NCBI GenBank assembly: GCA_024276905.1
Contig: JAJRWF010000107.1
Span: 1 to 47,578 of the forward strand
Direction of reading: 5' to 3'
DNA from: Deltaproteobacteria bacterium
GTDB taxonomy: Bacteria > Desulfobacterota > Desulfuromonadia > Desulfuromonadales > Geopsychrobacteraceae
Length of the DNA stretch: 47,578 nt
Shown here: in pieces, positions 26,642 through 34,287 of the stretch
How positions within the stretch are numbered: position 1 is the stretch's first letter
Layout of the letters: each line of letters opens with the position of its first letter
The notes under the pieces: model-generated
What the model was told of the DNA's origin: nothing
Databases searched by the model: none
Seen by the model: the letters and a program-made list of their open reading frames with translations, nothing else
Program-made: the position numbers and the translations under genes

Positions 26642-27925
26642 TTAGCGCGAATCCAGATCCAGATCTTTTTCCAGCCAGAATAGCGCATCCCTTATAGGCA
26701 AAAAATCCACGTTTTTTTCAGTTGCCAATTGCTCTATAAGTTTTTTAGCTCCGGCATTATCCCCGGCGAGGGCTCGGGCCATTGCCGTCAGGAACACAAT
26801 TCCGGGTCGTTGCCGATTGACAGCAAGCGTTTCGATCGTCCTGGAAATCTCAGCCGGGTTCGATGACGGCATAAGCAGTCGGGCTTTCAGGGAGGAAGCC
26901 AGAGCCGGATAATGTGCGGGAAATTCTTCAAGAATAGAGTCAAATATTTGCAGTGCTTTCGGATACTCGCCTTGATCCAGTGCGTCGACCCCCTCAAAGT
27001 ACAGCTGATCAACGGAAATCCCCTGGCTATCCCTACCCAGAGAATCTGAAATCCAGTTTTTTATCCGTTCGGTGTCAATCCTGCCACCTTCAGTTAAAAA
27101 AATGGTCGGTGCGGAAAACGACCTGACCAGGTCAAGATACCTTACGCGATGAATCTTCCTCAACTCCTCTTTGGCCAGAGGGTCCCCGGGTGCCACCTGC
27201 AGAATAAGATTCAAGACGATATAGGCATTATCGTAATCGCCTTCCCTGAGATAATTTCCCGCTTCCGCCGTTTTCGAAAAAATGTAGGTCCGCCTGAACG
27301 GTTTCGCATTCTGCAGGTACTCCGAGTATTCCGGCATCAGGGAATATCCGGGCTTCCATTTGCGAGATGAAATAGTGTTGCGGGTTTTTAACTTGAAAAA
27401 GAGTTCCTTTTCAGTTTTAGCCCACGACAGCACAACTCGGTCCTCGGTCCGGATGACCTTGGCATTTGTTTCAAGCAGCTTTTCGTCCCGATTCAGTTCA
27501 CGAATAAACCGGCCAGACTGGAGTTCTATTTCAGTGAATTCTTCAAGCGATTTCAGATTGTGATACCCGGCCTGGACGTTGAGCTGAAGACGATCAGCTT
27601 TCACACGCAGGTTCCGACGAACAGCAGACAAATCGGCAGCAGCAAAGGACTCATTTTGCACAATATCAAAAATGAGCTCCGAAAAATCCCGGCGGCGACC
27701 ATAAGAATTTTGAGCATCCGAACCAACCGGGTAGAGAACAACTTCCATGCTCCCTGTCGAGTTGCTGACAGGTCGAACCCTGACCTCCAGGGTATCCCAG
27801 GTCAGACAGCCTGTAAGAAAAAAGAAGAACAGAAATATCAGCCACTTTGCTTGCGCAAAAATCCCGATTAACGTCCTGTTTGCTGACAACGTCAGGCCTC
27901 TGAAAATTTTACCGTGGAGGTTCAA
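26642..27925 (-). CDS. TPR-like lipoprotein
   Basis: A 427-residue protein with a lipobox after a strongly hydrophobic stretch (WLIFLFFFFLTGCLTW, Cys at about position 40). The mature part has an N-terminal beta-type region, then a helical half with TPR-like units (TAEAGNYLREGDYDNAYIVL, then the VDALDQGEYPKALQIFDSIL repeat). The start is TTG at 27925 with AGGA 7 bases upstream. It is convergent with the SUKH gene, 37 bases away. Its function is unknown; such lipoproteins usually scaffold envelope complexes. Confidence 0.65.
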   Translation of the reverse strand: MNLHGKIFRGLTLSANRTLIGIFAQAKWLIFLFFFFLTGCLTWDTLEVRVRPVSNSTGSMEVVLYPVGSDAQNSYGRRRDFSELIFDIVQNESFAAADLSAVRRNLRVKADRLQLNVQAGYHNLKSLEEFTEIELQSGRFIRELNRDEKLLETNAKVIRTEDRVVLSWAKTEKELFFKLKTRNTISSRKWKPGYSLMPEYSEYLQNAKPFRRTYIFSKTAEAGNYLREGDYDNAYIVLNLILQVAPGDPLAKEELRKIHRVRYLDLVRSFSAPTIFLTEGGRIDTERIKNWISDSLGRDSQGISVDQLYFEGVDALDQGEYPKALQIFDSILEEFPAHYPALASSLKARLLMPSSNPAEISRTIETLAVNRQRPGIVFLTAMARALAGDNAGAKKLIEQLATEKNVDFLPIRDALFWLEKDLDLDSR

Positions 27926-28149
27926 TCAATGGTCCTTTTCTGAGAGAAAACTGTGCATTTAAGAGCACAATCTGCCTTGTTGTTTTTCGTGTAATTTCAC
28001 ATCTTACTTAATACGCACTCAACTTGCTGTCAATTCTAATCCCTGTTGTGATCAGCAGCCTGAATTTAAGAATACGCAGTCTCACCACCCCTGCAGAAAC
28101 CAACAAAACACGTTTTTCCTAGCTTTATCGCTGCTTTCTGTTATAGTCC
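27926..28149. other. AT-rich intergenic stretch before the rng leader
   Basis: No convincing gene is seen here. The stretch is more AT-rich than its surroundings and probably holds the divergent promoters of the lipoprotein gene and of the RNase E/G gene. A TATAGT at 28142-28147 is a possible -10 box, but no good -35 box is paired with it. Confidence 0.4.
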
Positions 28150-28196
28150 CTGCTCGAAGGACACGAGTTTTACCGGATCGACCTCCGCCGAACCCA

Positions 28197-28359
28197 GGCG
28201 TTGAGGCCGCCGGTTTACCGCCCCATTTCGGGGCCCTCCCATGTTGTGGGAGAATGACAGATCAAGCCCGTATCAGACACAGTGGACCCCGTTGACAACG
28301 GTGCGGTCCAGGCTGTGAGAACGGGTGTGGTACCGGGGGGTACCGGGAAGGTTGACATT
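28197..28359 (+). promoter_or_regulatory. Structured 5' leader of the RNase E/G gene
   Basis: Four stem-loops can be drawn before the start codon: GCCCC/GGGGC (28220-28234), CTCCC/GGGAG (28236-28252), a nested one TGGACC...GGTCCA (28283-28310) enclosing CCGTT/AACGG (28289-28301), and GGTACC/GGTACC (28329-28344). RNase E controls its own mRNA through the 5' leader in E. coli, so a similar feedback element is plausible. The sequence matches no leader I know. Confidence 0.5.
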
Positions 28360-31038
28360 ATGAGCAGGAAGATGCTGATCAATGCATCGCACCCTGAAGA
28401 AAACCGGGTTGCGATTGTCGTTGACGGAATACTCAGCGAACTCGACATCGAACTCGCTGGCCAGCAGCAGACCAAAGGGAATATCTATAAGGCGGTTGTG
28501 GTGCGGGTTGAACCCGGACTGCAGGCCGCCTTTGTCGATTATGGCGCTGAAAAGCACGGATTTCTGCAAATCGGCGAAATCCATCCCCAGCTTCATCCGG
28601 AAAAAAAATCCACTTCAAAAGAACGGCAGCGAATTAACGACATACTCCATCGTGGGCAGGAAATTCTGGTCCAGGTGGTCAAGGGCGAACGGGGCACCAA
28701 GGGTGCGGCATTGACCACCTACCTGTCGCTACCGGGTCGTTACATGGTGCTGATGCCCGACAGTGACACCAAGGGGGTTTCGCGCAAGATCCAGGACGAC
28801 AAGGAACGCAAGACGCTCAAAAAGACCATGGCACAGCTCGATCTACCCACGGAAATGGGTTATATCGTGCGTACCGCCGGGATCGGTAAAGAAGAGGCCG
28901 AGCTTAAACGCGACTTCAACTACCTGGTCAGTCTCTACAAAGGCATTCTCGCCCGCAAGGAAAAGATCAAGGCTCCGGCCCAGCTTTATCAGGAATCCGA
29001 TATTGTCATCCGCAGTATCCGCGATTACTTTGCCACCGACATGGATGAAGTCCTGATCGACGATCCGCAAGTTTACCAGCAGGCGCGCGATTTCTTTTCA
29101 CTGGTCATGCCCGACCAGCTGCAACTGGTCAAACAGCACCGAGAAAAACGTCCGATTTTCTCCCGCTACCAGATTGAAGAGCAGATCGAATCCCTGGCCC
29201 GCAATCAAGTATCGCTCCCTTCCGGTGGCTCGATCGTCATCGACCAGACCGAAGCACTGGTCGCCATTGACGTCAACTCAGGAAGAATGGCGGGCGAAAA
29301 AGGGATCGAGGCCACTGCGGCTCGTTCCAACATCGAAGCCGCCGCCGAAATCGGACGTCAGTTGCGCCTACGAGATCTGGGGGGATTGATCGTCATCGAT
29401 TTTATCGATATGCGCGATCGCAAAAAGGTCCGTGAGGTTGAACAGACCCTGTGGAAAAGTGTCAAGGACGATAAAGCCCGCGTCACCGTCGGACGGATCA
29501 GCCAGTTCGGACTCCTCGAAATGTCACGCCAGCGCATCCGTCCGACCCTGTCGGTCGGAGCCTACCTTGAATGTCCTCATTGTCAGGGCAAAGGCCGGAT
29601 CAAGTCTCCGGAAGCCCAGGCGGTCGCCTTACTGCGCCAACTCCATGCATCAGTGTCAAAGGGGCAAATCGGCACAATCGAGGCCCAGATTCCACTGGAT
29701 GTTGCCAACTACCTGCTGAACGAACACCGGCAGTCGTTGAGTGAACTGGAGAAGCGTTTCGATCTTAAAATCCAGATTTACGGCAGCCTTGACGCGATTC
29801 CTGGCCAGATTGAACTGGAACTGATCAAACGGACAAAGACCCAGGTCGAAAAAACTGCGCAAGCTCCGGTCTCCCATGCCGACGGACTCGAAGAAGCGCT
29901 GGCTGTTGCCAATTCCCCCGCAGAGGAACCCGCAGCAGAAACAACCGAAGAATCAGCCGAGACTGAAACCGAAACCCCGACTGAAGGGACTCCCGCCAAG
30001 CGCCGCAGAAGACGGAGACGCAGACGGCGCAGCGGTACTGCAGGGTCACAGCAAACCGACGAGCAATCTTCCGAACCTGCTGAAAAACAGGAAGAGGAAC
30101 CCACAGGAGAAACTGTCGCTGCAGAAATCACGGCTGACAGTTCTGCCTCCGCCGCAGAGAAACCAAAACGGCGGAGACGCAGATCCGCCGCAAAGAAGAC
30201 TGAACCTTCAGACCAAACTGAAACGGCGACCGGGAGCAAAGAAACGCCTCAACAGCACACTGCTGAGCCCAGCACCGAAAATGTTGCCGAGGGACACGCC
30301 GAGACCCCGATTACAGCCACGACCGCTACCGAAGTGAAACCACAACGCCGTACACGCAGACCAGCGGTGAAAAAAGTCCCGGAGGCGGCCACAGAAGGCA
30401 CAACCGAAGTCAGTGCCGTGGTTGAAGAAAAACCGCAGCGGCGTACACGCAGACCGGCGACTAAAAAAGCCCCGGAGGCGGCCACAGAGGGCACAACCGA
30501 AGTCAGTGCCGAGGTTGAAGAAAAACCGCAGCGGCGTACACGCAGACCGGCGGCTAAAAAAGCCCCGGAGACGGCCGCTGAGGAAACAACCGGAGTCTCC
30601 GCTGCGACTGAGGTCAAACCGCAGCGACGCACACGCAGACCGGCGGCGAAAAAAGTCCCGGAGTCCGGCATGGAAAGCACAACGGAAGTGGCTGCCGTGG
30701 TTGAAGAAAAACCCAAGCGCCGCACACGCAAACCGGCCGTTAAAAAAACGCCGGAGACGGTCACAGAGGGCACAACCGAAGCCAGTGCCGTGGTTGAAGA
30801 AAAACCGCAGCGCCGCACACGCAAGACACCGACAAAGAAAGCGGCGAAATCTGCCGTTGAAAAACCGAGTGAGGGCACAACAGCACCGGCAGAGAAACCC
30901 AAACGGCGCTCATCCAGATCTGCGGCCATAAAAACCGAGAAACCAGGTACCGAGGTTCCGACTGAAGCAATAACGCCCGCGGAAGAGAAACCAAAACGCC
31001 GCCCCCGTAAACCGGCGACGAAAAAGAGTGCAGACTAA
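28360..31038 (+). CDS. Ribonuclease E/G with extended basic repeat tail
   Basis: An 892-residue RNase E/G family endoribonuclease. An S1 RNA-binding domain spans about residues 35-125, with AAFVDYGAEKHGFL. The catalytic core carries the Mg-binding aspartates Asp304 (DVNSGR) and Asp347 (DFIDM), nearly the same numbering as in E. coli RNase E, and the zinc-link CPHCQGKG at Cys405/Cys408. After about residue 520 the protein becomes low-complexity. There is an Arg tract, then from 30337 eight tandem 31-residue units built on KPQRRTRRPA.KK, then a Pro/Glu/Thr spacer. The start at 28360 is chosen for the domain fit and a GGGAAGG site. It cleaves single-stranded RNA in mRNA turnover and rRNA/tRNA maturation. 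The tail probably binds RNA or partner proteins. Confidence 0.93.
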   Translation: MSRKMLINASHPEENRVAIVVDGILSELDIELAGQQQTKGNIYKAVVVRVEPGLQAAFVDYGAEKHGFLQIGEIHPQLHPEKKSTSKERQRINDILHRGQEILVQVVKGERGTKGAALTTYLSLPGRYMVLMPDSDTKGVSRKIQDDKERKTLKKTMAQLDLPTEMGYIVRTAGIGKEEAELKRDFNYLVSLYKGILARKEKIKAPAQLYQESDIVIRSIRDYFATDMDEVLIDDPQVYQQARDFFSLVMPDQLQLVKQHREKRPIFSRYQIEEQIESLARNQVSLPSGGSIVIDQTEALVAIDVNSGRMAGEKGIEATAARSNIEAAAEIGRQLRLRDLGGLIVIDFIDMRDRKKVREVEQTLWKSVKDDKARVTVGRISQFGLLEMSRQRIRPTLSVGAYLECPHCQGKGRIKSPEAQAVALLRQLHASVSKGQIGTIEAQIPLDVANYLLNEHRQSLSELEKRFDLKIQIYGSLDAIPGQIELELIKRTKTQVEKTAQAPVSHADGLEEALAVANSPAEEPAAETTEESAETETETPTEGTPAKRRRRRRRRRRSGTAGSQQTDEQSSEPAEKQEEEPTGETVAAEITADSSASAAEKPKRRRRRSAAKKTEPSDQTETATGSKETPQQHTAEPSTENVAEGHAETPITATTATEVKPQRRTRRPAVKKVPEAATEGTTEVSAVVEEKPQRRTRRPATKKAPEAATEGTTEVSAEVEEKPQRRTRRPAAKKAPETAAEETTGVSAATEVKPQRRTRRPAAKKVPESGMESTTEVAAVVEEKPKRRTRKPAVKKTPETVTEGTTEASAVVEEKPQRRTRKTPTKKAAKSAVEKPSEGTTAPAEKPKRRSSRSAAIKTEKPGTEVPTEAITPAEEKPKRRPRKPATKKSAD
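30337..31029 (+). repeat. Eight in-phase 93-bp coding repeats in the RNase E/G tail
   Basis: Starts of the KPQ/KPK codons lie at 30337, 30430, 30523, 30616, 30709, 30802, 30895 and 30988, exactly 93 bases apart each time. Each unit holds a basic RR(T/S)R(R/K)PA.KK block and an acidic/Thr block (EGTTEVSA, then VVEEKP). The first six are closest in sequence; the last two diverge but keep the phase. The repeat lies inside the coding region, so it is a protein repeat. Confidence 0.9.
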
Positions 31039-31084
31039 ACTGATCCCGGAGTGTCGAACGGATGAGAAACCGATCTGCAAGAGG

Positions 31085-31966
31085 TCAGTCCGGGAGAGTC
31101 AAACCGCTCTGTCGCAAAAAATTGTCCAGTTCATCGGGCAACGGTGCTGTCACCGTGATCGGCTCGCCCCCGAACGGGCTGTGAAAAGAAAGTCTGTAGC
31201 TGTGCAGAAAAATCCGTGACAGTCCCGATGGACAGGGTCCGTGATAGCGCCGGTCTCCGAACAACGGATGCCCCTGTTGTGCCAGTTGCTGGCGGATCTG
31301 GTGCTGGCGGCCGGTCAACAGATCAACTTCAAGCAGGCTGGCGGTCCGGTTGGCCGTCAGAGTTGTCACCCGGCAACGCGCCTCTTTGACCTTGCCTTTG
31401 GCCCGCACTGCCGACACCAGTTCATCAGAACCGCTGTACACCCCGTTCACCAGTGTCAGATAAGTTTTTCTCAGCTGCCGGTCCATCAACAACTGCCCCA
31501 GTTCCCCCAGAGCCTTACGGCCCTTGCCGAACAGGCAGGCCCCGGAAGTTTCAAGATCAAGTCGCTGTACCGGCGCAATTTTAAATTTTGTTCCCTGGCT
31601 GTCAGCCTGCTTCTGCAGCAGTCCAGTCAGGTTTATCGTCTCATGCCCGACAGCGGCATGGACTGCCAGACCAGCCGGTTTGTCGACAATAAGAATTTCA
31701 CTGTTTTCAAACAGAACCTGCGGCATCACCGGCTGCTGCCGCGAAAGGGCAACCAGCTCCTGCAAGCGGGCGCTGTCCGGAAGAGTAAGAACTTCACCCG
31801 CACTGAGTAGCTCATCTCCAGCTACAGGCATCCCGGAACGCAGAACCTTTTTCTTTTTGAACAGCTGATTCAGATAAGCCGTCGGAGCGGCAGCAATTTC
31901 CCGCTGCAGAAAATCACGGGCACTCACCCCCCTGTCCGACGTGTCCAGCTCAAATTCAATGGCCAT
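31085..31966 (-). CDS. RluA-type pseudouridine synthase
   Basis: A 293-residue pseudouridine synthase. An N-terminal S4-like region (ARDFLQREIAAAPTAYLNQL) is followed by the catalytic domain with ILIVDKPAGLAVHAAVGH, QRLDLETSGACLF (catalytic Asp in the RLD motif) and LLTGRQHQIRQQLAQQGHPL. The usual HRLD motif has Gln in place of His here. It isomerises uridine in rRNA or tRNA; the exact target cannot be read. The start at 31966 overlaps the stop of the Smr gene by one base (TGATG), so the two are coupled. Confidence 0.88.
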   Translation of the reverse strand: MAIEFELDTSDRGVSARDFLQREIAAAPTAYLNQLFKKKKVLRSGMPVAGDELLSAGEVLTLPDSARLQELVALSRQQPVMPQVLFENSEILIVDKPAGLAVHAAVGHETINLTGLLQKQADSQGTKFKIAPVQRLDLETSGACLFGKGRKALGELGQLLMDRQLRKTYLTLVNGVYSGSDELVSAVRAKGKVKEARCRVTTLTANRTASLLEVDLLTGRQHQIRQQLAQQGHPLFGDRRYHGPCPSGLSRIFLHSYRLSFHSPFGGEPITVTAPLPDELDNFLRQSGLTLPD

Positions 31967-32646
31967 CAGTCCGTCACCTTCTGTTGCTTTTTCAAAAACA
32001 CCACCAGCGCACCCTTGCCGCCATACTGCCGGGGAGCCCTTCCCCACTCGGCAACCAGTCGCCTGCCATTCTCGGCCAGATACCTTTCAGCTTCATCCCG
32101 CAGTACCGCTTGTCCATCGGCGGAATGCAAGCCGCGTCCGGTAACAATCACCAGGGTCTGCCACTGCTGATACGCCGCATCCTGCAGGAAATGAGAAATT
32201 TTACCGGCCACCTGATGACGCCGTAGCCCGTGCAAATCAAGGCGCGCATCGGGGATCAGACGGCCCTGTCGAAGCTGCTTGAGTCGCCGCGGTTTTGCGG
32301 CTTGAACTTCAACCGGAAACTGATCCGAAAAATGCACATCGAGTTGACCGAGGGACTCCATAAAAAGCTGCTCATCACTCTGCTCTTCTGCCGGTTCAAC
32401 AGGAGTTGCCGTGGGCTCAATTGTATCATCACTGGGCTTCCGTTGTTCTGCCAATGGATCAACCCCGAGAAAATCCATTTCCTCGGCAAAGGAACGCTCC
32501 TTAGCCTGAACGGCAGGTTCAATTTTCTCCGCGGCAGGCAGTGCCTCATCTTCTGCGTCAGAAACAGCAAACCCCTTCAGTGCCCTGAAGGGGTTATTGT
32601 TCATAGTTTCCGGGGTGTTTTTTGGACTGCGTTTCTTTTTTGCCAT
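31966..32646 (-). CDS. Smr-domain protein
   Basis: A 226-residue protein. The N-terminal ~130 residues are charged and of low complexity. The C-terminal ~90 residues form an Smr domain with LDLHGLRRHQVAGKI, the TGRGLHS motif and a final helix/strand. Smr domains are nicking or RNA-cleaving modules found in MutS2 and in stand-alone ribosome-associated proteins. The start at 32646 (MAKKKRSPKN) is preferred over the in-frame ATG further upstream. It is one base from the rluA-type gene. Confidence 0.85.
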   Translation of the reverse strand: MAKKKRSPKNTPETMNNNPFRALKGFAVSDAEDEALPAAEKIEPAVQAKERSFAEEMDFLGVDPLAEQRKPSDDTIEPTATPVEPAEEQSDEQLFMESLGQLDVHFSDQFPVEVQAAKPRRLKQLRQGRLIPDARLDLHGLRRHQVAGKISHFLQDAAYQQWQTLVIVTGRGLHSADGQAVLRDEAERYLAENGRRLVAEWGRAPRQYGGKGALVVFLKKQQKVTD

Positions 32647-32678
32647 CGTTACCAGACGGTCCCTTCGCAGTTGAAAAA

Positions 32679-33404
32679 TCAGCGCCGTACCATCTTGCGC
32701 CGACCGGTCATCGCCTTGGTCTGTTTTTTGATAATTGCACCGGGCTTTTCGAGGTGAAACTGGTACCACATGTCGCCGAAAGCCTTCATCTTCATCTTCT
32801 TGCCGTTCTGAAGCAGTTCAAGGTTCTCATTCAGGCCTTCATCACCCGGATTTTTCTTCAAGCCCTTCTCCAGGGTCGCAATTGCCTGAGAGCGCTCGCC
32901 GCTCTTGTCCAGACAATAGGCATAGACGGCCCAGACCAGCGGTTCTTTCTTCGCTGCCGAAGTTGCCTTATTGAAAGTTTCGATCATCTTCTGCTGCTTG
33001 TTCTTCTTCATATAGCTGATGCCGAGCATCGCCATTGCTACCCAGTGACGGATAAAAGCCTTTTCCAGGTAGGGCAGTGCTTCATTGAAGTCTCGCTTGA
33101 GGTAAAGAATGCTGCCGATCTGGGCGTTGATCTGCTCCTTGACGTAAAGCTGCCAGGGTGCGTACTTGAAAGCACTCTTCATCACCTGCACCGCCCGATC
33201 GGCACGGTTGGCCTGCACATCACGCTGCGCTTCCTCCATCAGGGCAGAAAACTTTTTCATGACAACACGCATTATCAGGACATAGGTGACAGCAAAAACG
33301 GCAAGGGCGGAAATGCCCGACACCCAGATATTTTGACCGGCGAGTTCTAACATCGCAAATGAAACGGCCGTCGAACAAACGAATGAAATCAGCAGGTTAT
33401 ACAT
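32679..33404 (-). CDS. TPR-containing membrane-anchored protein
   Basis: A 241-residue protein with two N-terminal hydrophobic segments (LLISFVCSTAVSFAMLELAG and SGISALAVFAVTYVLIMRVV), followed by about four TPR-type helical pairs (ADRAVQVMKSAFKYAPWQLY, DFNEALPYLEKAFIRH, RSQAIATLEKGLKKNPGDEG). The C-terminus is Lys/Arg-rich. It is probably an inner-membrane scaffold facing the cytoplasm. It is 32 bases upstream of the Smr gene and may belong to the same operon. The function is unknown. Confidence 0.75.
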   Translation of the reverse strand: MYNLLISFVCSTAVSFAMLELAGQNIWVSGISALAVFAVTYVLIMRVVMKKFSALMEEAQRDVQANRADRAVQVMKSAFKYAPWQLYVKEQINAQIGSILYLKRDFNEALPYLEKAFIRHWVAMAMLGISYMKKNKQQKMIETFNKATSAAKKEPLVWAVYAYCLDKSGERSQAIATLEKGLKKNPGDEGLNENLELLQNGKKMKMKAFGDMWYQFHLEKPGAIIKKQTKAMTGRRKMVRR

Positions 33405-33432
33405 AAAATCGGTCCTTTAATTCTATTCAAGC

Positions 33433-33453
33433 AAAAAGCCCGGAAAGACGGGC
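33433..33453 (-). terminator. Terminator after the mltD operon
   Basis: On the - strand, GCCCG (33449-33453) pairs with CGGGC (33438-33442) around a 6-base loop and is followed by TTTTT. It lies 64 bases after the stop of the UbiV-like gene. Confidence 0.7.
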
Positions 33454-33516
33454 CATTTCAGGCTGCAAACTGTAACAATCCGGGGCTTAAATGTCAAAGC
33501 AAACCGCGTCGCAAGC

Positions 33517-34287
33517 TTATCTTGGCAGATGCGGATGTTCCACCAGGCGATCAATACCCAAAGAGCCGAGATCTGCCGGAAGATTGCGATTTTCTATAAA
33601 TTGACTGTTCCCGGCCTGCAACAGCGGGTGTGCTGTCTGCGGCGTCTCTAAACGAAACACCTCTCCACAACCGACAGAACAACGGCGCCCGCTCTTGTCG
33701 TGATGATAGGGACAATTGCGGCTGCTGGTCACCAGCAGCCAGGGGTAATGCAGTGAACCCTTGAGGTCTGCAGGCAGCGGCGCAATCCCCTGCAGAAGAT
33801 TATCCAGTTCGACCCGCTTGATACCGATTTCGGCCAGCAATCTACCTGCTTCCCGACCGTACCAGCGCCCCTGTCTGAAATAATCTGTCGCCGCGACGGA
33901 GAGCTGCAGTTCCTCGATACGCGGACCGCGCTTCTGACCGGAGAGGGCACGGCCAAGAAGAACCTGCGCCTGAGGCAGAATTTTCCGGGCGGGTTCAAGG
34001 GTGCCAAAATCCGAGATCAGCAGTTCATCCTCGTCCTGCCAGCCGGAAGCCAGTTGGGAGAAAAGCTCTGACATCTCGGCCAGAGTCTCTTCGCGCAAAA
34101 TCGGTGTCATCAGGGTAAACGCCAGCCCGGCGCTGCGAGCCCGGCACCGCGCTTGGAGGATTTCATCCTGTGGCGGCATCGCCCAGCTACAGAATTCTGC
34201 TCCGAAATAGAGCCGCATATAATCTTTAAAATCGGCGGATTCATCCAGGCGGTAAAGTGCCAGGACCCTGTCAGGGACTGACTTCAT
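33517..34287 (-). CDS. UbiV/U32-like Fe-S protein
   Basis: A 256-residue protein resembling the U32 peptidase-like family member UbiV. Shared elements are YFGAEFCSW (UbiV has a matching GE.VCS), a 'vlsT'-like segment LAFTLMTPILREETL, and LLISDFGTLE for the UbiV SDLG region. Four Cys (residues 33, 192, 203, 207; the last three spaced C-x10-C-x3-C) match the pattern that binds a 4Fe-4S cluster in UbiV (C-x12-C-x3-C). UbiV with UbiU serves O2-independent ubiquinone hydroxylation. No UbiU partner is seen here, so this may be a different U32-like role. The ATG at 34287 overlaps the mltD stop by one base. Confidence 0.65.
   Translation of the reverse strand: MKSVPDRVLALYRLDESADFKDYMRLYFGAEFCSWAMPPQDEILQARCRARSAGLAFTLMTPILREETLAEMSELFSQLASGWQDEDELLISDFGTLEPARKILPQAQVLLGRALSGQKRGPRIEELQLSVAATDYFRQGRWYGREAGRLLAEIGIKRVELDNLLQGIAPLPADLKGSLHYPWLLVTSSRNCPYHHDKSGRRCSVGCGEVFRLETPQTAHPLLQAGNSQFIENRNLPADLGSLGIDRLVEHPHLPR

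Noticed and set aside
29778-30239. 153-residue Ser/Val/Ala-rich - strand ORF
   Set aside because: Shadow of the low-complexity region of RNase E/G; composition follows from the complementary codons.
30249-30929. 226-residue - strand ORF with regular repeats opposite the RNase E/G tail
   Set aside because: It is the antisense shadow of the phased 93-bp coding repeat; it has no ribosome-binding site and the + strand frame explains the pattern fully.
30337-31029. CRISPR-like regular spacing
   Set aside because: The whole 93-base unit is repeated and translated in frame; there are no unique spacers between short identical repeats.
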